A stretch of DNA of 64,000 nucleotides from Anaerolineae bacterium (GTDB taxonomy: Bacteria > Chloroflexota > Anaerolineae > 4572-78 > J111): positions 13,573 through 77,572 of the forward strand of contig JAHDWA010000023.1 in NCBI GenBank assembly GCA_023382535.1. The letters are read 5' to 3'. The first letter of the stretch is position 1. Every line of letters begins with the position of its first letter. The notes beneath the pieces were generated by a model that was given only the letters and a program-made list of their open reading frames with translations, was not told where the DNA came from and searched no databases. Both the position numbers and the translations under genes were made by a program. Shown in pieces: positions 1 to 11,468 of the stretch.

Positions 1-2
1 TC

Positions 3-2243
<2,241 letters not shown>

Positions 2244-2286
2244 GCCATCTTATTTACACCAACCTGGATTTTAGATATAGTCCTCT

Positions 2287-2394
2287 AGGAAAATTTTCGC
2301 CGGGATTAGGGGATTGGGGGATGAAAAATAAAGGAAAAATCTCCTAATCACCTAATCCCGGCCCAAAATCATTGGGGAAAAATTTTTCTGGACA
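2287..2394. repeat. Hairpin element of 7-mer repeats between the GH2 and kinase genes
   Basis: Left arm GCCGGGATTAGG (2299-2310) is exactly complementary to CCTAATCCCGGC (2351-2362). The left arm continues as a degenerate 7-base repeat (GATTAGG, GGATTGG, GGGATGA) and the right arm as its pyrimidine complement. Outer AT-rich arms also pair partly. It could act as a terminator or mRNA stabiliser, but the same architecture recurs inside genes elsewhere in the window, so it is treated as a dispersed element. Confidence 0.7.
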
Positions 2395-2410
2395 TTTATA
2401 ATTACCAACT

Positions 2411-4072
2411 ATGCCAAAACCCTTCCTCCTCGGTATTGACCAGGGGACCAGTGGCAGCCGCGCCCTCATTCTGGATGACGAGGGACAGGTTCGCGGCTAC
2501 GGCTATCGTCCCCTGGCGCGGCTTTACCCGCAACCCGGCTGGGTGGAACAAGACCCGGATGCCGTGGTTGCCGGTGTTGCCGAAGTCATCGCCGAAGCCA
2601 TAGATCGCGCAGGCTGCCGCCCTGGCGAGATTGCCGCCGGCGGGATTGCCTGCCAGCGCAACACCGATTTTATCTGGGATGCTCGCACCCGTCGCCCTAC
2701 TGCCCCGGCCATTACCTGGCAGGATTTGCGAACCATGCCTTTGCTCACTGAACTGGCCGCCTGGCCTCAAGCTGACCAGCGCCGGCAGCGACTTGGTTAC
2801 TTTCCCGGCCCGTACAGCTCCTCGCTCCACCTGGCCTGGCGCATGCGTAACAACCCGGAGGTGGCTGCAGCCCTGCGCGCCGACCACGCCCGGATCGGCT
2901 TCTCGGCGGCCTGGCTGCTGGCGGCGATGGGCCAGCCACGCAGCCACGTCATGGATTTCTCCCTGGTTCAAGCGATGGGCTTGTATGACTTCCGGGCTGG
3001 ACGCTACTGGAACGAGTGGCTGGATTTGCTCGGTATCCCCCCTGTTCCCTTACCGCAAGCCGTCCCAACCATATCCGATTTTGGGACGTTGGCTGTTACC
3101 GCCTCCGCTGGCTTAACCGCAGACATACCCATCTTGGCGATGATTGGCGACCAGCAATCCGCCCTCTTCGGCTATGACTGCCGCAGTCCTGGCGACGCCG
3201 AATGTACCCTGGGCACAGCCTCCTTCGTCAACGTCTGCCTGGGCAACCAGGCCCCTGAGTCGGACAAGGTCAATATCTACTTCGCCTGGTCCCTCCCCAT
3301 GATCGTCGACCGCCGACCGCCGAGTGCGAAGCCTCCCTTTGGGACCACCGACCACCAAACAACGACTAGGGTTCACCAATCCAAAATACCCAAAGGCCGC
3401 GATAGCGAAAATCCAAAATCCACGCCCGAAGGGGCAGTCCAAAATCTAAAATCTAAGATCGTTCATACTTATTGTTTAGAAGCCGAAACCGCCGCCACCG
3501 GCTCGGCCATCCGCTGGATGCAGGAACATGCCCGCTTCACTGATCATTACACCGAAGTTGGGCCGCTGGCCGCCTCGGTACCGGACTCGGCCGGGGTAGT
3601 CTTTGTTCCGGCCTTTACCGGCCTTTTTGTCCCCTACAATGATCCCACGGCTCGCGGCGCCATTTTGGGTATGACTCTGGGCAGCACGCGTGCCCACATT
3701 GTGCGCGCCTTTGTCGAAGCGCTGGCTTTTCAAGTGCGGGCTATTCTGGAAACGATTGAAGCTGAGACTGGATTGCGGGTTGAACAGTTGAAACTGGGGG
3801 GCGGTGTCTCCAGCAGCAACGAGGTCTGTCAAATTATGGCCGACCAGCTTGGCCTGCCGCTTATCCGGCCCGGCTTTGCCGAAACGACGGCTCGCGCTGC
3901 TGCTCTGTTGGCCGGATTGTCCGCCGGCGTCTGGCCGGCCCTGTCCGACCTGCCGCCTCTTCCCGGTGATTACACTACCTTTGAACCGCGCCTCTCTGCC
4001 GATCAACGCGATGCCGCTTACGCCCAATGGCAGCGCGCCGTTGACCGAGCGAAAGGCTGGAATGAAGATTAG
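2411..4072 (+). CDS. FGGY-family carbohydrate kinase with an in-frame repeat insertion
   Basis: ATP-dependent sugar or polyol kinase related to glycerol kinase. The N-terminal ATPase motif LGIDQGTSGSRALI and the catalytic Asp in GDQQSALFGYD (D247) are present, as is the second ATPase half from about residue 351 (GSAIRWMQE, LGGGVSSSNEV). At the glycerol-kinase position usually read QRET, this protein has QRNT (N84), so the glycerol-contacting Glu is missing and the substrate may differ. Residues about 296-350 are a basic, low-complexity stretch absent from the family and encoded by degenerate 7-base repeats. Without it the length (about 500 residues) is normal. No strong Shine-Dalgarno sequence precedes the ATG. 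It lies downstream of a beta-galactosidase and converges on the next gene. Kinase family is certain, substrate unknown. Confidence 0.88.
   Translation: MPKPFLLGIDQGTSGSRALILDDEGQVRGYGYRPLARLYPQPGWVEQDPDAVVAGVAEVIAEAIDRAGCRPGEIAAGGIACQRNTDFIWDARTRRPTAPAITWQDLRTMPLLTELAAWPQADQRRQRLGYFPGPYSSSLHLAWRMRNNPEVAAALRADHARIGFSAAWLLAAMGQPRSHVMDFSLVQAMGLYDFRAGRYWNEWLDLLGIPPVPLPQAVPTISDFGTLAVTASAGLTADIPILAMIGDQQSALFGYDCRSPGDAECTLGTASFVNVCLGNQAPESDKVNIYFAWSLPMIVDRRPPSAKPPFGTTDHQTTTRVHQSKIPKGRDSENPKSTPEGAVQNLKSKIVHTYCLEAETAATGSAIRWMQEHARFTDHYTEVGPLAASVPDSAGVVFVPAFTGLFVPYNDPTARGAILGMTLGSTRAHIVRAFVEALAFQVRAILETIEAETGLRVEQLKLGGGVSSSNEVCQIMADQLGLPLIRPGFAETTARAAALLAGLSAGVWPALSDLPPLPGDYTTFEPRLSADQRDAAYAQWQRAVDRAKGWNED
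3296..3460 (+). repeat. In-frame low-complexity repeat inside the FGGY kinase gene
   Basis: AT-rich, degenerate 7-base units (AATCCAA, AAATCTA and variants) interrupt the kinase coding sequence without breaking the frame. The stretch separates the region ending FAWSL from HTYCLEAE, which are nearly adjacent in related kinases. Exact borders are estimated. Confidence 0.65.
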
Positions 4073-4112
4073 AGCAGGGGTGCGGGATGAAAAATATGGA
4101 GGCCTTGGGTCA

Positions 4113-4814
4113 TCAATAAGGAAAAGCTGCGGCCAGGGCTTGCTGGGTGGCGCTAACAGGCGAGGTGACGGCGATGAAGTAGCGGTCGTTGTTCCAGGCC
4201 AGACCATAAGCTCGATCGGCAAAATCGGGGGCGGACCATTGAATGTAATTTTCCTCGATGTAGAGGCGTTCCTTCCAGGCGGTAATCTTGGCCCGCGCTT
4301 CGAGCAGTTTTTTGTAATTTTCCAGGTAACGACGGGCGTTAATGTAAGACTCGGCCTGGATCATCATCACGCTGGCCGGATTGCCAATTTGGTCCAAATA
4401 GGTCCCGCGCACAACCTCGGCCCCGACAAAGGGGTCCTCATAAACCCGCTCCTTTTTTAGATCAATCAGCTTAAACTCGCCGACTGTCCGGGGCATGGCG
4501 TCTTCCAGAAATTTGTTGGTGGGTGGGGTGGGCCGGCTGTCAACGCCGTAGGGAGCGGGATCATTCAACCCGGTGGGGATGATCAAATTGGCCGGGGTGC
4601 AGAACCAAAAACCAATGGCAATAAGAATCAGCGAAATAATCATAAAACGAATAGCCGCCCGGCGCTGCTGGGCCGGCGTCTCCATGGTGGCAACCTCGTC
4701 CACCAATTCTGGGTTATAGCCCTGCGGGGCAATGAGTGACTCCAATTCGGGGTCGGCCGGCCCTTGTGCGGCCTGTAGCTCCGAGTCTTTGGGGCGACCG
4801 TTTGTGTCTGGCAT
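4113..4814 (-). CDS. Hypothetical single-pass membrane protein
   Basis: Not recognised. Starting from the ATG at 4814 gives 233 residues; the open frame continues 18 codons further upstream into a palindromic repeat, which is why the shorter start is preferred. The N-terminal part is Pro/Glu-rich and cytosolic-looking. One transmembrane helix follows (about residues 54-76, IRFMIISLILIAIGFWF), then an outward-facing C-terminal domain with WNNDRYFIAVTSPVS near the end. The overall plan (short cytosolic tail, helix, soluble domain) suggests a membrane-anchored extracytoplasmic domain. It is on the same strand as the kinase-aldolase-phosphatase operon but separated from it by about 200 bases, so co-transcription is uncertain. 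Confidence 0.7.
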   Translation of the reverse strand: MPDTNGRPKDSELQAAQGPADPELESLIAPQGYNPELVDEVATMETPAQQRRAAIRFMIISLILIAIGFWFCTPANLIIPTGLNDPAPYGVDSRPTPPTNKFLEDAMPRTVGEFKLIDLKKERVYEDPFVGAEVVRGTYLDQIGNPASVMMIQAESYINARRYLENYKKLLEARAKITAWKERLYIEENYIQWSAPDFADRAYGLAWNNDRYFIAVTSPVSATQQALAAAFPY

Positions 4815-4839
4815 TTTGCAGTACCTGTTTACCGTAATA

Positions 4840-4885
4840 GGAGTGCAAACCTTGGTTTGCTCCAGCATAGCAAGCGATGCACTCC
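4840..4885. repeat. Nested palindromic element
   Basis: Outer arms GGAGTGCA (4840-4847) and TGCACTCC (4878-4885) enclose a near-perfect palindrome, GCAAACC-TT-GGTTTGC (4845-4860). It lies directly upstream of the membrane-protein gene. It could be an operator, but looks more like a small dispersed repeat. Confidence 0.55.
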
Positions 4886-5018
4886 ATTTTGTTCATTCCT
4901 GGCGAACGAAGTCCATAGCAACTCTGTGTTCCTGTCTGATCGAAGCTGACTTGTCCATGTTAGGGAAATTATACTTGCAGGGTGGAGAGGTGACAAGGGT
5001 AAGACTTTTTGTGGAATG

Positions 5019-5843
5019 TCAAAGTATATGAGCCTCGTGATCCCAGGCCGCCACGAGTGCTTCCAAACTTCCAAAAACTGCATCCGGTTGAATACCTTTG
5101 ACGGGGATAGCCGCCTCGGTATCCACGCCGGTTGTCATTAAAACTGTCTTCAGCCCGGCCCGCCGTCCCCCCAGAATGTCCGTATCCAGGCGGTCGCCCA
5201 GCATGACCGTTTGGGCCGGCTGGCTGCCCAACTTGGCGGCGGCAATTTCAAAGAGGAAGCGTTCCGGCTTGCCCATAATCAATGGAGCGACGCCGGTCGC
5301 CGCCTGGAGTGCCGCCAGGATCGTGCCGGCTTCGGGGACCAGGCCCTCTTCGGTGGGATACAATACATCGGGGTTAGTGCCGATTAAACACGCCCCTCGC
5401 TGGAGGTGTAAGACCGCCCGCTTGAGCTTGGTATAGGTCAAATCGGGGTCTCCGCCGACGACCACCACGTCGGCCACCTGGCCGGCATCGGCGAGCAGGG
5501 TGAAGCCGGCGGCCCGGATGGCGCCCTCGAGGCTGGGCTGTCCTACCACATAGACTGCCCCACCGGCCGGAAATTCGCGCTGGAGATAGGCCGCCGTAAC
5601 CAGGGCCGAAGTCAGGATATTTTCCTCCTTAACGACCTCAGCGCCCAAACCGGCCAGCTTTTGCCGGTACTCCCCCGGCGTTTTGGTGGAGTTGTTGGTG
5701 GCGATGATAAAAGGAATGCGCCGCCGGTGCAGAAAATTGAACAGGTCAGCCACTCCCGGCAGCGGCTCAGGCCCGCGCAGCAGCACCCCGTCCATGTCGG
5801 TAATCAGGGCGCGGAGGTTGCGGAAATTCAGGGTGTGGGTCAT
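5019..5843 (-). CDS. HAD-superfamily sugar phosphatase, NagD-like
   Basis: A 274-residue HAD-IIA hydrolase that probably dephosphorylates a sugar phosphate or nucleoside monophosphate. Motif I is [11 protein letters not shown] (nucleophile D16, acid/base D18), motif II is in [11 protein letters not shown], the conserved Lys is in [10 protein letters not shown], and motif III is [13 protein letters not shown]. The start is set by the ATG that overlaps the TGA of the upstream aldolase gene (ATGA), implying translational coupling. An open frame further upstream is only a shadow of the aldolase gene. It is the last gene of a three-gene operon with an FGGY kinase and a class I aldolase. In that context it may remove a phosphate from an aldolase product or a dead-end intermediate. 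The exact substrate cannot be read from sequence. Confidence 0.88.
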   Translation of the reverse strand: MTHTLNFRNLRALITDMDGVLLRGPEPLPGVADLFNFLHRRRIPFIIATNNSTKTPGEYRQKLAGLGAEVVKEENILTSALVTAAYLQREFPAGGAVYVVGQPSLEGAIRAAGFTLLADAGQVADVVVVGGDPDLTYTKLKRAVLHLQRGACLIGTNPDVLYPTEEGLVPEAGTILAALQAATGVAPLIMGKPERFLFEIAAAKLGSQPAQTVMLGDRLDTDILGGRRAGLKTVLMTTGVDTEAAIPVKGIQPDAVFGSLEALVAAWDHEAHIL

Positions 5844-6625
5844 CGGGCTTGATGCAGCAGCGCCCTGGCCTCGCCCAGGTTGACGTTGTGGTGAATGATG
5901 CTGCTCAAGGCCGCCGCCATGCGAATCGGGTTTTCGGCCTGCCAGATATTCCGGCCAATCGTCCCGCCGACCGCGCCTGCTTCCATCGCCGCCTTGACCA
6001 TCTCCAGGGTGGGTACCGGACCTGCTTTGGACGGCCCCCCCAGCACGACCACCGGTACATAGCAGCTTTCGACAACCTGGCGAAAGCCTTCCACGTAGGG
6101 CACTTTGACCCAATCCGCGCCCAACTCTGCCGCCACACGGGCGGCCAGGCTGACGCTCTCCACCGTCCGAAATTCCGGCGGGCTGTCGAAACCGCCGGGC
6201 ACCATCTCGGCCATCACCGGGACGTCCCAGGCGTGGGCCTGCCGGATAACGCGGGCCAGCATTTCCAGGGTACTCTCTTCAAGGGGAGAAGCGGGAAAAG
6301 CGGAGACACAGAGGGCGTCGGCCCCCAGGCGCAGCGCGTCTTCCACCGTGTAGAATTGCGCGCCCGGGCCAGGGGTTGGGCTTAGCCGGGTTCCCGCGCC
6401 GTCAATGCGCAGCACCAGTCCCACCCGCGCCAGGACAGCGGCAAAGCGGGTGGCCGTGCCGTAACTGGCCATGACCGCATCAACGCCCCCGGCGATAACC
6501 TGGTTGAGCGTCTGCTCTATATTTTCGATGCCCTTATCCGGGCCGGAAATCATCCCATGATCGCAGGCCACAATCAGCGTGCGGCCATCGGGCTGGAAGA
6601 TTCTGTTCAAACGACGAGTGACCAT
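5840..6625 (-). CDS. Class I aldolase, DhnA/LsrF (DeoC/FbaB-type) family
   Basis: Schiff-base aldolase or thiolase-like enzyme of 261 residues. Family marks are [11 protein letters not shown] near the N-terminus (D22), the Schiff-base lysine in [10 protein letters not shown] (K174), and the phosphate-binding loops [10 protein letters not shown] and [10 protein letters not shown] at the C-terminal end of the barrel. It lies 20 bases downstream of an FGGY kinase and overlaps the downstream phosphatase by four bases. An FGGY kinase next to an aldolase of this family recalls LsrK/LsrF of autoinducer-2 processing and also ketose-phosphate catabolism. No Lsr transporter or regulator is present, so a sugar route is the more cautious reading. 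Family secure; substrate open. Confidence 0.88.
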   Translation of the reverse strand: MVTRRLNRIFQPDGRTLIVACDHGMISGPDKGIENIEQTLNQVIAGGVDAVMASYGTATRFAAVLARVGLVLRIDGAGTRLSPTPGPGAQFYTVEDALRLGADALCVSAFPASPLEESTLEMLARVIRQAHAWDVPVMAEMVPGGFDSPPEFRTVESVSLAARVAAELGADWVKVPYVEGFRQVVESCYVPVVVLGGPSKAGPVPTLEMVKAAMEAGAVGGTIGRNIWQAENPIRMAAALSSIIHHNVNLGEARALLHQAR

Positions 6626-6645
6626 GTAAGTATAGTTACCCTCTA

Positions 6646-8115
6646 TTATCTACCCGATTTTTGGCTTAATTGTTGGTATGCAGCGAAACGTTCATCGTAA
6701 ATCTGTCGCTGTGTTTCATCCGGGGCAAGGGGGCGGACAGGTTTTTGCAGGCGAGCCTGCCCCGCTTCGACGGACTCGAATACGCCAGCGCCCCAGCCGG
6801 CCAGGATGGCCGCACCGAGGGCCGACCAGTGGGCGTACTCGGTCAAGGTGAGCGGTATCCCGGTCACATCGGCCAGGATGCGGGTCCAGACCGGGCTGCG
6901 CGTGGTGCCGCCGGCCATCCACAACTGCTCGACCGGCAGGTTGGCCCGGCGCATGTCTTCCAAAGCTCCCCGCAGCTCGAAAGCTGTGCCTTCGAGAATG
7001 GCCCGGCTCATGGTGGCCCGGCTGTGGTCGAGGCGCAGGCCGATAAAGCCGCCATGAGCGGTGTGGACCGGCAGAAAGAGCAGGCCGTTGCTGCCGGGGC
7101 TGGTCTGCGCCAGCGCCCCATTCATCGCCGTGTACAGGCCGGCCCGGGGGAGCGGAGTTTGCGGCTCGGCGTTCTGCCAGATCTCGTTGAGCCACCACTC
7201 AACCGTTGCCCCGAAGCCGCCCAAAAAGCGCGAGGGCGCCCAGCGCTGGGGAGCTACGTGGAAGTTGAGGTCCATGCTGGCCGGTAGAGAGGCCAGGTCC
7301 GGCTTATCCACAACTCCGGTAATGACCCAGGCCGTGCCACAGGTCAGCATCAGTTTGCCGCCGGTAATGCCCATGGCCAGGGCCTCGCAGCAGTGATCGT
7401 GGCCGCCGTTGACAACCCGCGTGGTCGTCGGCAGGCCGGTCTGGCGGCTGGCCTCGGCGCTGACCGGGCCGATGATGGCCCCGGCCGGGCGCAGTTCGGG
7501 CAGCCGCTCCGGGGTAATGCCGGCCAGGTCGCATAATTCCTGGCTCCACTGGCCGGTGGTGACATCGGCCAGGAGCATTTCGTCGCCGCAGGAGTAATCG
7601 GTGCAAAATTGGCCGGTCAGGCGGTGGACCAGGAAGTCGTTGATGCCCAGAAAGCGGTCTGTCGCGGCAAATACATCGGGGCGATGTTGGCGCAGCCAGG
7701 CAATAAAGGGCAGGGGCAGGCCAATCTGGAGCGACCAGCCGCTGATACGGCGGACGGTCGGCTCCAGGCCCTCGGCCCGCCAGCGGTTGACGAGCGCTTC
7801 GGCCCGCCGGTCCATCCAGGTGATGATGGGATAGGTGGGTAAACCGTCGGTTTTAACCGGGATGAGCGAGCCGGCCTGGGCCGACAGGGCCAGGGCCAGG
7901 ATTTCTGTTTCCGGCCCGACCTGGGCCAGAATATTCCGCACGGCCTGGACCAGCGCCTGCCAGACCTGCTCCGGGTCTTCTTCGGCCCAGCCGGGCTGGG
8001 GGGTGAGCAGGGGGTAGGGCTGTTCGGCGGTCGCTAGTTCTACGCCGGACAGGTCAAATAGAACGGCTTTGGTGGCGGTGGTACCAATATCTAATCCAAG
8101 AATAGTTTGTGGCAT
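6646..8115 (-). CDS. FGGY-family sugar kinase (gluconate/xylulose kinase-like)
   Basis: A 489-residue two-domain kinase. The N-terminal phosphate loop is [17 protein letters not shown] typical Trp/Asp substrate region follows in ITWMDRRAE, the catalytic Asp is in [14 protein letters not shown], and the C-terminal adenosine motif is [12 protein letters not shown]. Length and motif order are normal and no repeat insertion is seen, unlike the other FGGY kinase in this window. It is the first gene of the operon kinase-aldolase-HAD phosphatase, so it most likely makes the phosphorylated substrate that the aldolase cleaves. It resembles gluconokinase and xylulokinase about equally. Confidence 0.88.
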   Translation of the reverse strand: MPQTILGLDIGTTATKAVLFDLSGVELATAEQPYPLLTPQPGWAEEDPEQVWQALVQAVRNILAQVGPETEILALALSAQAGSLIPVKTDGLPTYPIITWMDRRAEALVNRWRAEGLEPTVRRISGWSLQIGLPLPFIAWLRQHRPDVFAATDRFLGINDFLVHRLTGQFCTDYSCGDEMLLADVTTGQWSQELCDLAGITPERLPELRPAGAIIGPVSAEASRQTGLPTTTRVVNGGHDHCCEALAMGITGGKLMLTCGTAWVITGVVDKPDLASLPASMDLNFHVAPQRWAPSRFLGGFGATVEWWLNEIWQNAEPQTPLPRAGLYTAMNGALAQTSPGSNGLLFLPVHTAHGGFIGLRLDHSRATMSRAILEGTAFELRGALEDMRRANLPVEQLWMAGGTTRSPVWTRILADVTGIPLTLTEYAHWSALGAAILAGWGAGVFESVEAGQARLQKPVRPLAPDETQRQIYDERFAAYQQLSQKSGR

Positions 8116-8377
8116 GGTTAGCCTCGCAAAATTGGGTCTATGGGAATTGAGTAGGATGCATTATACTTGGGGGGGTAAGAGATGACAAAGCAGGGGTGTC
8201 TGTAAGGGATATCCTTCTTTCGGGGATTGGAAGATTAAAACCTGCCCAATCTTCCCGCCCATCTTTGAGACAATTACCTTTAATGATACCCAATATGTAA
8301 CTCAACATAATTACACTTGTTTCAACCATCGGTGCAAAAAGAGTCGCACATTAGATTATATTCTGAAGGAGAAACGA
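8116..8377. other. Divergent intergenic region with a small hairpin
   Basis: This region lies between the minus-strand kinase operon and the plus-strand MFS gene, so it should hold both promoters. A hairpin with arms GGAAGATT (8229-8236) and AATCTTCC (8248-8255) is visible; it has no U-run, so it is not an obvious terminator. No convincing -35/-10 pair was found by eye. Confidence 0.45.
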
Positions 8378-9688
8378 ATGATTGCCAGATTGGCTCATGG
8401 CCGCTTTCATTATGCCTGGATTGTGGTGGGAGTAACTTTTTTGGTGATGCTGTTGACGGCGGGCATTCGTTCGGTTCCCGGCGTGCTCATTTTGCCGCTG
8501 GAAGATGAATTTGGCTGGACCCGGGCGACGGTCTCACTGGCCGTCTCAATTAATCTCTTTCTCTACGGCCTCTGCGGGCCGTATGCCGCCGCTTTGATGG
8601 AAAAGATTGGCATGCGCCGGATGATGGCGGCTGCATTGTTTCTCCTCACCGGGGCGATTCTCCTGACAACGCAAATTACCGTACCCTGGCAGCTCTATCT
8701 GCTGTGGGGGGCGGTGGTCGGATTGGGGACCGGGGCCATGGCTGGCTGGATTGCGGCCACTGTCTCGAACCGCTGGTTTGTGGCCCGGAGAGGTGTGGTG
8801 GTTGGCCTGCTGACTGCCAGCAACGCCACCGGGCAACTGGTTTTTGTGCCGCTGCTGGCCTCGCTGGTGGTTAGCCACGGCTGGCGGTCGGCGGTGCTGC
8901 TGGTGGCCGGGGTGGCGCTGCTGCTTGTCCCGCTGGTGGTCATTTTTATCCGCAACTTTCCCCAGGATGTGGGCCTGAGACCCTACGGGGCAACCGAGCG
9001 CGATGAAGACCCCCGCCCGCGGACGTATGCGGGCAATCCCTTTACGGGTGCGCTGCAAACCCTGGCCCGCTCCTTACGCTCCCGCGACTTTTTGCTGCTG
9101 GCGGGCAGCTTTTTTATCTGCGGCCTGGCCACCAGCGGTTTGGTCGGCACCCATCTGATTCCCTTTGCCCGCGAGTGCGGCCTGTCGGAAGTGACGGCGG
9201 CCAGCCTGCTTGCCGTCATTGGCGTGTTCGACGTGCTGGGCACGATGGCTTCCGGCTGGTTGTCGGACCGCTATGACAGCCGCTGGCTGTTGTTTTGGTA
9301 TTACGGCCTGCGCGGGCTGTCGCTGATGTTTCTGCCGGTGGCTTATGAATTTGGGTTTTACGGTCTGATGCTGTTTGTGGTTTTCTACGGCCTGGATTGG
9401 GTGGCGACCGTCCCGCCAACGGTGCGCCTGACCGCCGACATCTTTGGCAAGGCCAATGTAGGCACGGTTTACGCCTGGATCTTTGCCAGCCACCAGCTCG
9501 GTTCGGCGGCGGCAGCGTACGGCGCGGGCCTGCTGCGGACCTGGCTGGGCGATTACCAGGCCAGTTTCATTATCGCCGGCCTGTTTGGACTGCTGGCAGC
9601 GGTCATGGTGCTGCGCATCGGGCGGGAAACTCCCCGCGATTTGCTGCCGGTGCGCCAGCCGGAACTGCCGGCTACACCGGCGAGCTGA
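8378..9688 (+). CDS. MFS transporter, monocarboxylate/oxalate-formate antiporter type
   Basis: An integral membrane protein of 436 residues with about twelve hydrophobic helices in two halves separated by a charged central loop (near residues 200-225, RPYGATERDEDPRPRT). The loop between helices 2 and 3 has the MFS-type MEKIGMRRMM, and the second half has SGWLSDRYDSRW. The fold and start region (FHYAWIVVGVTFLVML) are typical of the oxalate/formate and monocarboxylate antiporter branch. A clear Shine-Dalgarno sequence (GAAGGAGAAAC) precedes the ATG. It stands alone on the plus strand, so there is no context for the substrate; an organic acid is the best guess. Confidence 0.87.
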   Translation: MIARLAHGRFHYAWIVVGVTFLVMLLTAGIRSVPGVLILPLEDEFGWTRATVSLAVSINLFLYGLCGPYAAALMEKIGMRRMMAAALFLLTGAILLTTQITVPWQLYLLWGAVVGLGTGAMAGWIAATVSNRWFVARRGVVVGLLTASNATGQLVFVPLLASLVVSHGWRSAVLLVAGVALLLVPLVVIFIRNFPQDVGLRPYGATERDEDPRPRTYAGNPFTGALQTLARSLRSRDFLLLAGSFFICGLATSGLVGTHLIPFARECGLSEVTAASLLAVIGVFDVLGTMASGWLSDRYDSRWLLFWYYGLRGLSLMFLPVAYEFGFYGLMLFVVFYGLDWVATVPPTVRLTADIFGKANVGTVYAWIFASHQLGSAAAAYGAGLLRTWLGDYQASFIIAGLFGLLAAVMVLRIGRETPRDLLPVRQPELPATPAS

Positions 9689-9744
9689 TAACGGCCCTGG
9701 TCTTTCAGTAATTACAAAATCACCTTAGCCACGCCGCCCGCCGC

Positions 9745-9845
9745 GCGTTGAAACGCCCGGAAGCCCGTTGAAGTAGGCTCCTGAACCGCTTTGAAGCGGT
9801 TTTCACGTACTGTAGCCGGGGGCTTCCAGCCCTCGGCGGACAGCC
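9745..9845. repeat. Nested inverted repeat downstream of the MFS gene
   Basis: The inner palindrome is AACCGCTT-TG-AAGCGGTT (9784-9801). The outer arms GGAAGCCC (9759-9766) and GGGCTTCC (9820-9827) also pair. The gap from 9689 to 9993 holds no gene. The structure could end transcription of the MFS gene, but with no clean U-run and with nested arms it looks like a dispersed repeat. Confidence 0.5.
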
Positions 9846-9993
9846 ATAAATTACCCAATACTCTCATCTCGTAACGATAGCTGTAACGATTAGAGGACGC
9901 TCCCCTGGTATATTTCAACCAAGGATCAAGCTTTGCTGCTGATCCGGGTTTTCATCAATCTATTATAAATTTTTTACCAAGGGGGATTATTTC

Positions 9994-11409
9994 GTGAATA
10001 CAGCTTACGGGGAAACCACCACGTCATTCTCAATGGCTCAGCAACTCCAATTACGGCCAGCTATCCAGGGAACCGTCATTACTCCGGATGACCCGCAGTA
10101 TGATAAAGCCCGCCAGGCCTGGAATCTGTCGGTTGACCAGCGCCCGGCGATGATCGTGATCGCGGATGGTGTTGAGGATGTGGTGGGGGCCGTCCGCTTT
10201 GCGGCGCAGGCAGGTCTTAACCTCACCGTCCAGGGGACGGGACACGGCGTGGTCCGTCCGGCCAATGACAGCCTGCTTCTCAATACCTCAAAAATGAAGA
10301 CCGTCCGGGTGGATGCGGCCGCTCAAACCGCATGGGTGGAAGCCGGGGTCAAATGGGGCGAAGTCTTGGAAAAGACGCAGGCGGTCGGACTGGCGCCGCT
10401 GCTCGGTTCCTCACCGGACGTGGGGGTGGTCGGCTATACCCTGGGCGGCGGCTATGGCTGGTTGGGGCGCAAGTACGGCCTGGCTACCGACAGCGTCCGT
10501 TTCTTTGAACTGGTCACGGCCGATGGGCGGCTCCTGCGGGCCAGCGAGACGGAAAACAGCGACCTCTTCTGGGGGCTGCGGGGCGGCGGCGGCAGTTTTG
10601 GGATTATCACCGGGATGGAGATCAAGCTGTATCCGGTCTCGACCGTCTACGGGGGCAATCTCTTCTATCCGCTTAGCATGGCGAAAGAAGTCTATGCCCG
10701 CTACCGTGACTGGATAACGTCGGTTCCCGATGAATTGACCTCTTCGATTGTGATCATGAACTATCCCCCGATCCCTGAGATCCCGGAATTTCTACGGGGG
10801 CAGTCCTTCGTCATCATCCGGGGGCTTTACTGCGGCCCCGTCCAGGAAGGTGAAGCCCTGCTGCAGAGCTGGCGTGACTGGCGGGCGCCCTATTTCGACG
10901 GCTGGCGGGTGATGCCGTTCAGCGAGGTGGGCACGGTCAGTGCTGAACCGCTCGATCCCATGCCCATCCACAGCTCCGGGGCCTGGCTGGCCGAGTTGGG
11001 CGATGAGGTCATTGATATTCTGCTGCGGACCGTCGCTCCGGGCAGTAACGGCCCCAGCCCGCTTATCTTTGCCGAAATACGTCACGTCGGCGGGGCAGTC
11101 GCCCGGGTCAGCCCGCAGGCCAGCGCTTATGGCAATCGCGACGCGGCCTTCCTGCTCCACCTGCTGGGCGTGACGCCCACGCCTGAGGCTTACCGCCAGC
11201 TCGCCCAGTATACCGGTCAAATCAAGGAGCAACTGCGCCCCTACCTGACCGGGGGGGTTTACATGAACTTTCTGGAAGGCGAGGAATCGCAGCGACGGGT
11301 TGAGAGCGGCTATGCGCCGGAAGCCTACCGCCGTCTGGCGGCGCTAAAAGCGGCCTACGATCCCGACAATCGCCTGCGTTCGGGCTTTAATATCCAGCCT
11401 GTTCGTTAA
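9994..11409 (+). CDS. FAD-linked oxidoreductase, berberine-bridge/PCMH type
   Basis: A 471-residue flavoprotein oxidase. The N-terminal FAD-binding PCMH domain carries VQGTGHGVV, where H84 is the residue usually bound covalently to FAD. The loop that supplies a second, cysteinyl FAD bond in bicovalent enzymes reads GSSPDVGVVGYTLGGG and has no Cys, so a single covalent link is expected. The C-terminal BBE motif is seen in YAPEAYRRLAALKAAYDPDNRLR. The start is a GTG eight bases after a strong AAGGGGG ribosome-binding site. The gene is followed by a terminator-like hairpin and is probably a single-gene unit. Substrates in this family range from sugars to alcohols and alkaloid-like compounds, so no specific substrate is proposed. 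Confidence 0.88.
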   Translation: MNTAYGETTTSFSMAQQLQLRPAIQGTVITPDDPQYDKARQAWNLSVDQRPAMIVIADGVEDVVGAVRFAAQAGLNLTVQGTGHGVVRPANDSLLLNTSKMKTVRVDAAAQTAWVEAGVKWGEVLEKTQAVGLAPLLGSSPDVGVVGYTLGGGYGWLGRKYGLATDSVRFFELVTADGRLLRASETENSDLFWGLRGGGGSFGIITGMEIKLYPVSTVYGGNLFYPLSMAKEVYARYRDWITSVPDELTSSIVIMNYPPIPEIPEFLRGQSFVIIRGLYCGPVQEGEALLQSWRDWRAPYFDGWRVMPFSEVGTVSAEPLDPMPIHSSGAWLAELGDEVIDILLRTVAPGSNGPSPLIFAEIRHVGGAVARVSPQASAYGNRDAAFLLHLLGVTPTPEAYRQLAQYTGQIKEQLRPYLTGGVYMNFLEGEESQRRVESGYAPEAYRRLAALKAAYDPDNRLRSGFNIQPVR

Positions 11410-11468
11410 AATAAGCGGGGTATCCAGCCGGTTACGAGCGAGACAGTCTGGATCGAAGTGAACCAATC

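Noticed and set aside
4732..5031. Open frame of 99 codons on the plus strand
   Set aside because: It reads through the palindromic element and overlaps the start of the minus-strand gene; no ribosome-binding site.
5844..6113. 90-codon extension of the HAD phosphatase
   Set aside because: It is the out-of-frame shadow of the aldolase gene; the ATGA overlap gives the correct start.
9712..9918. Minus-strand frame of 68 codons
   Set aside because: Lies over a nested repeat and has no start site or family.
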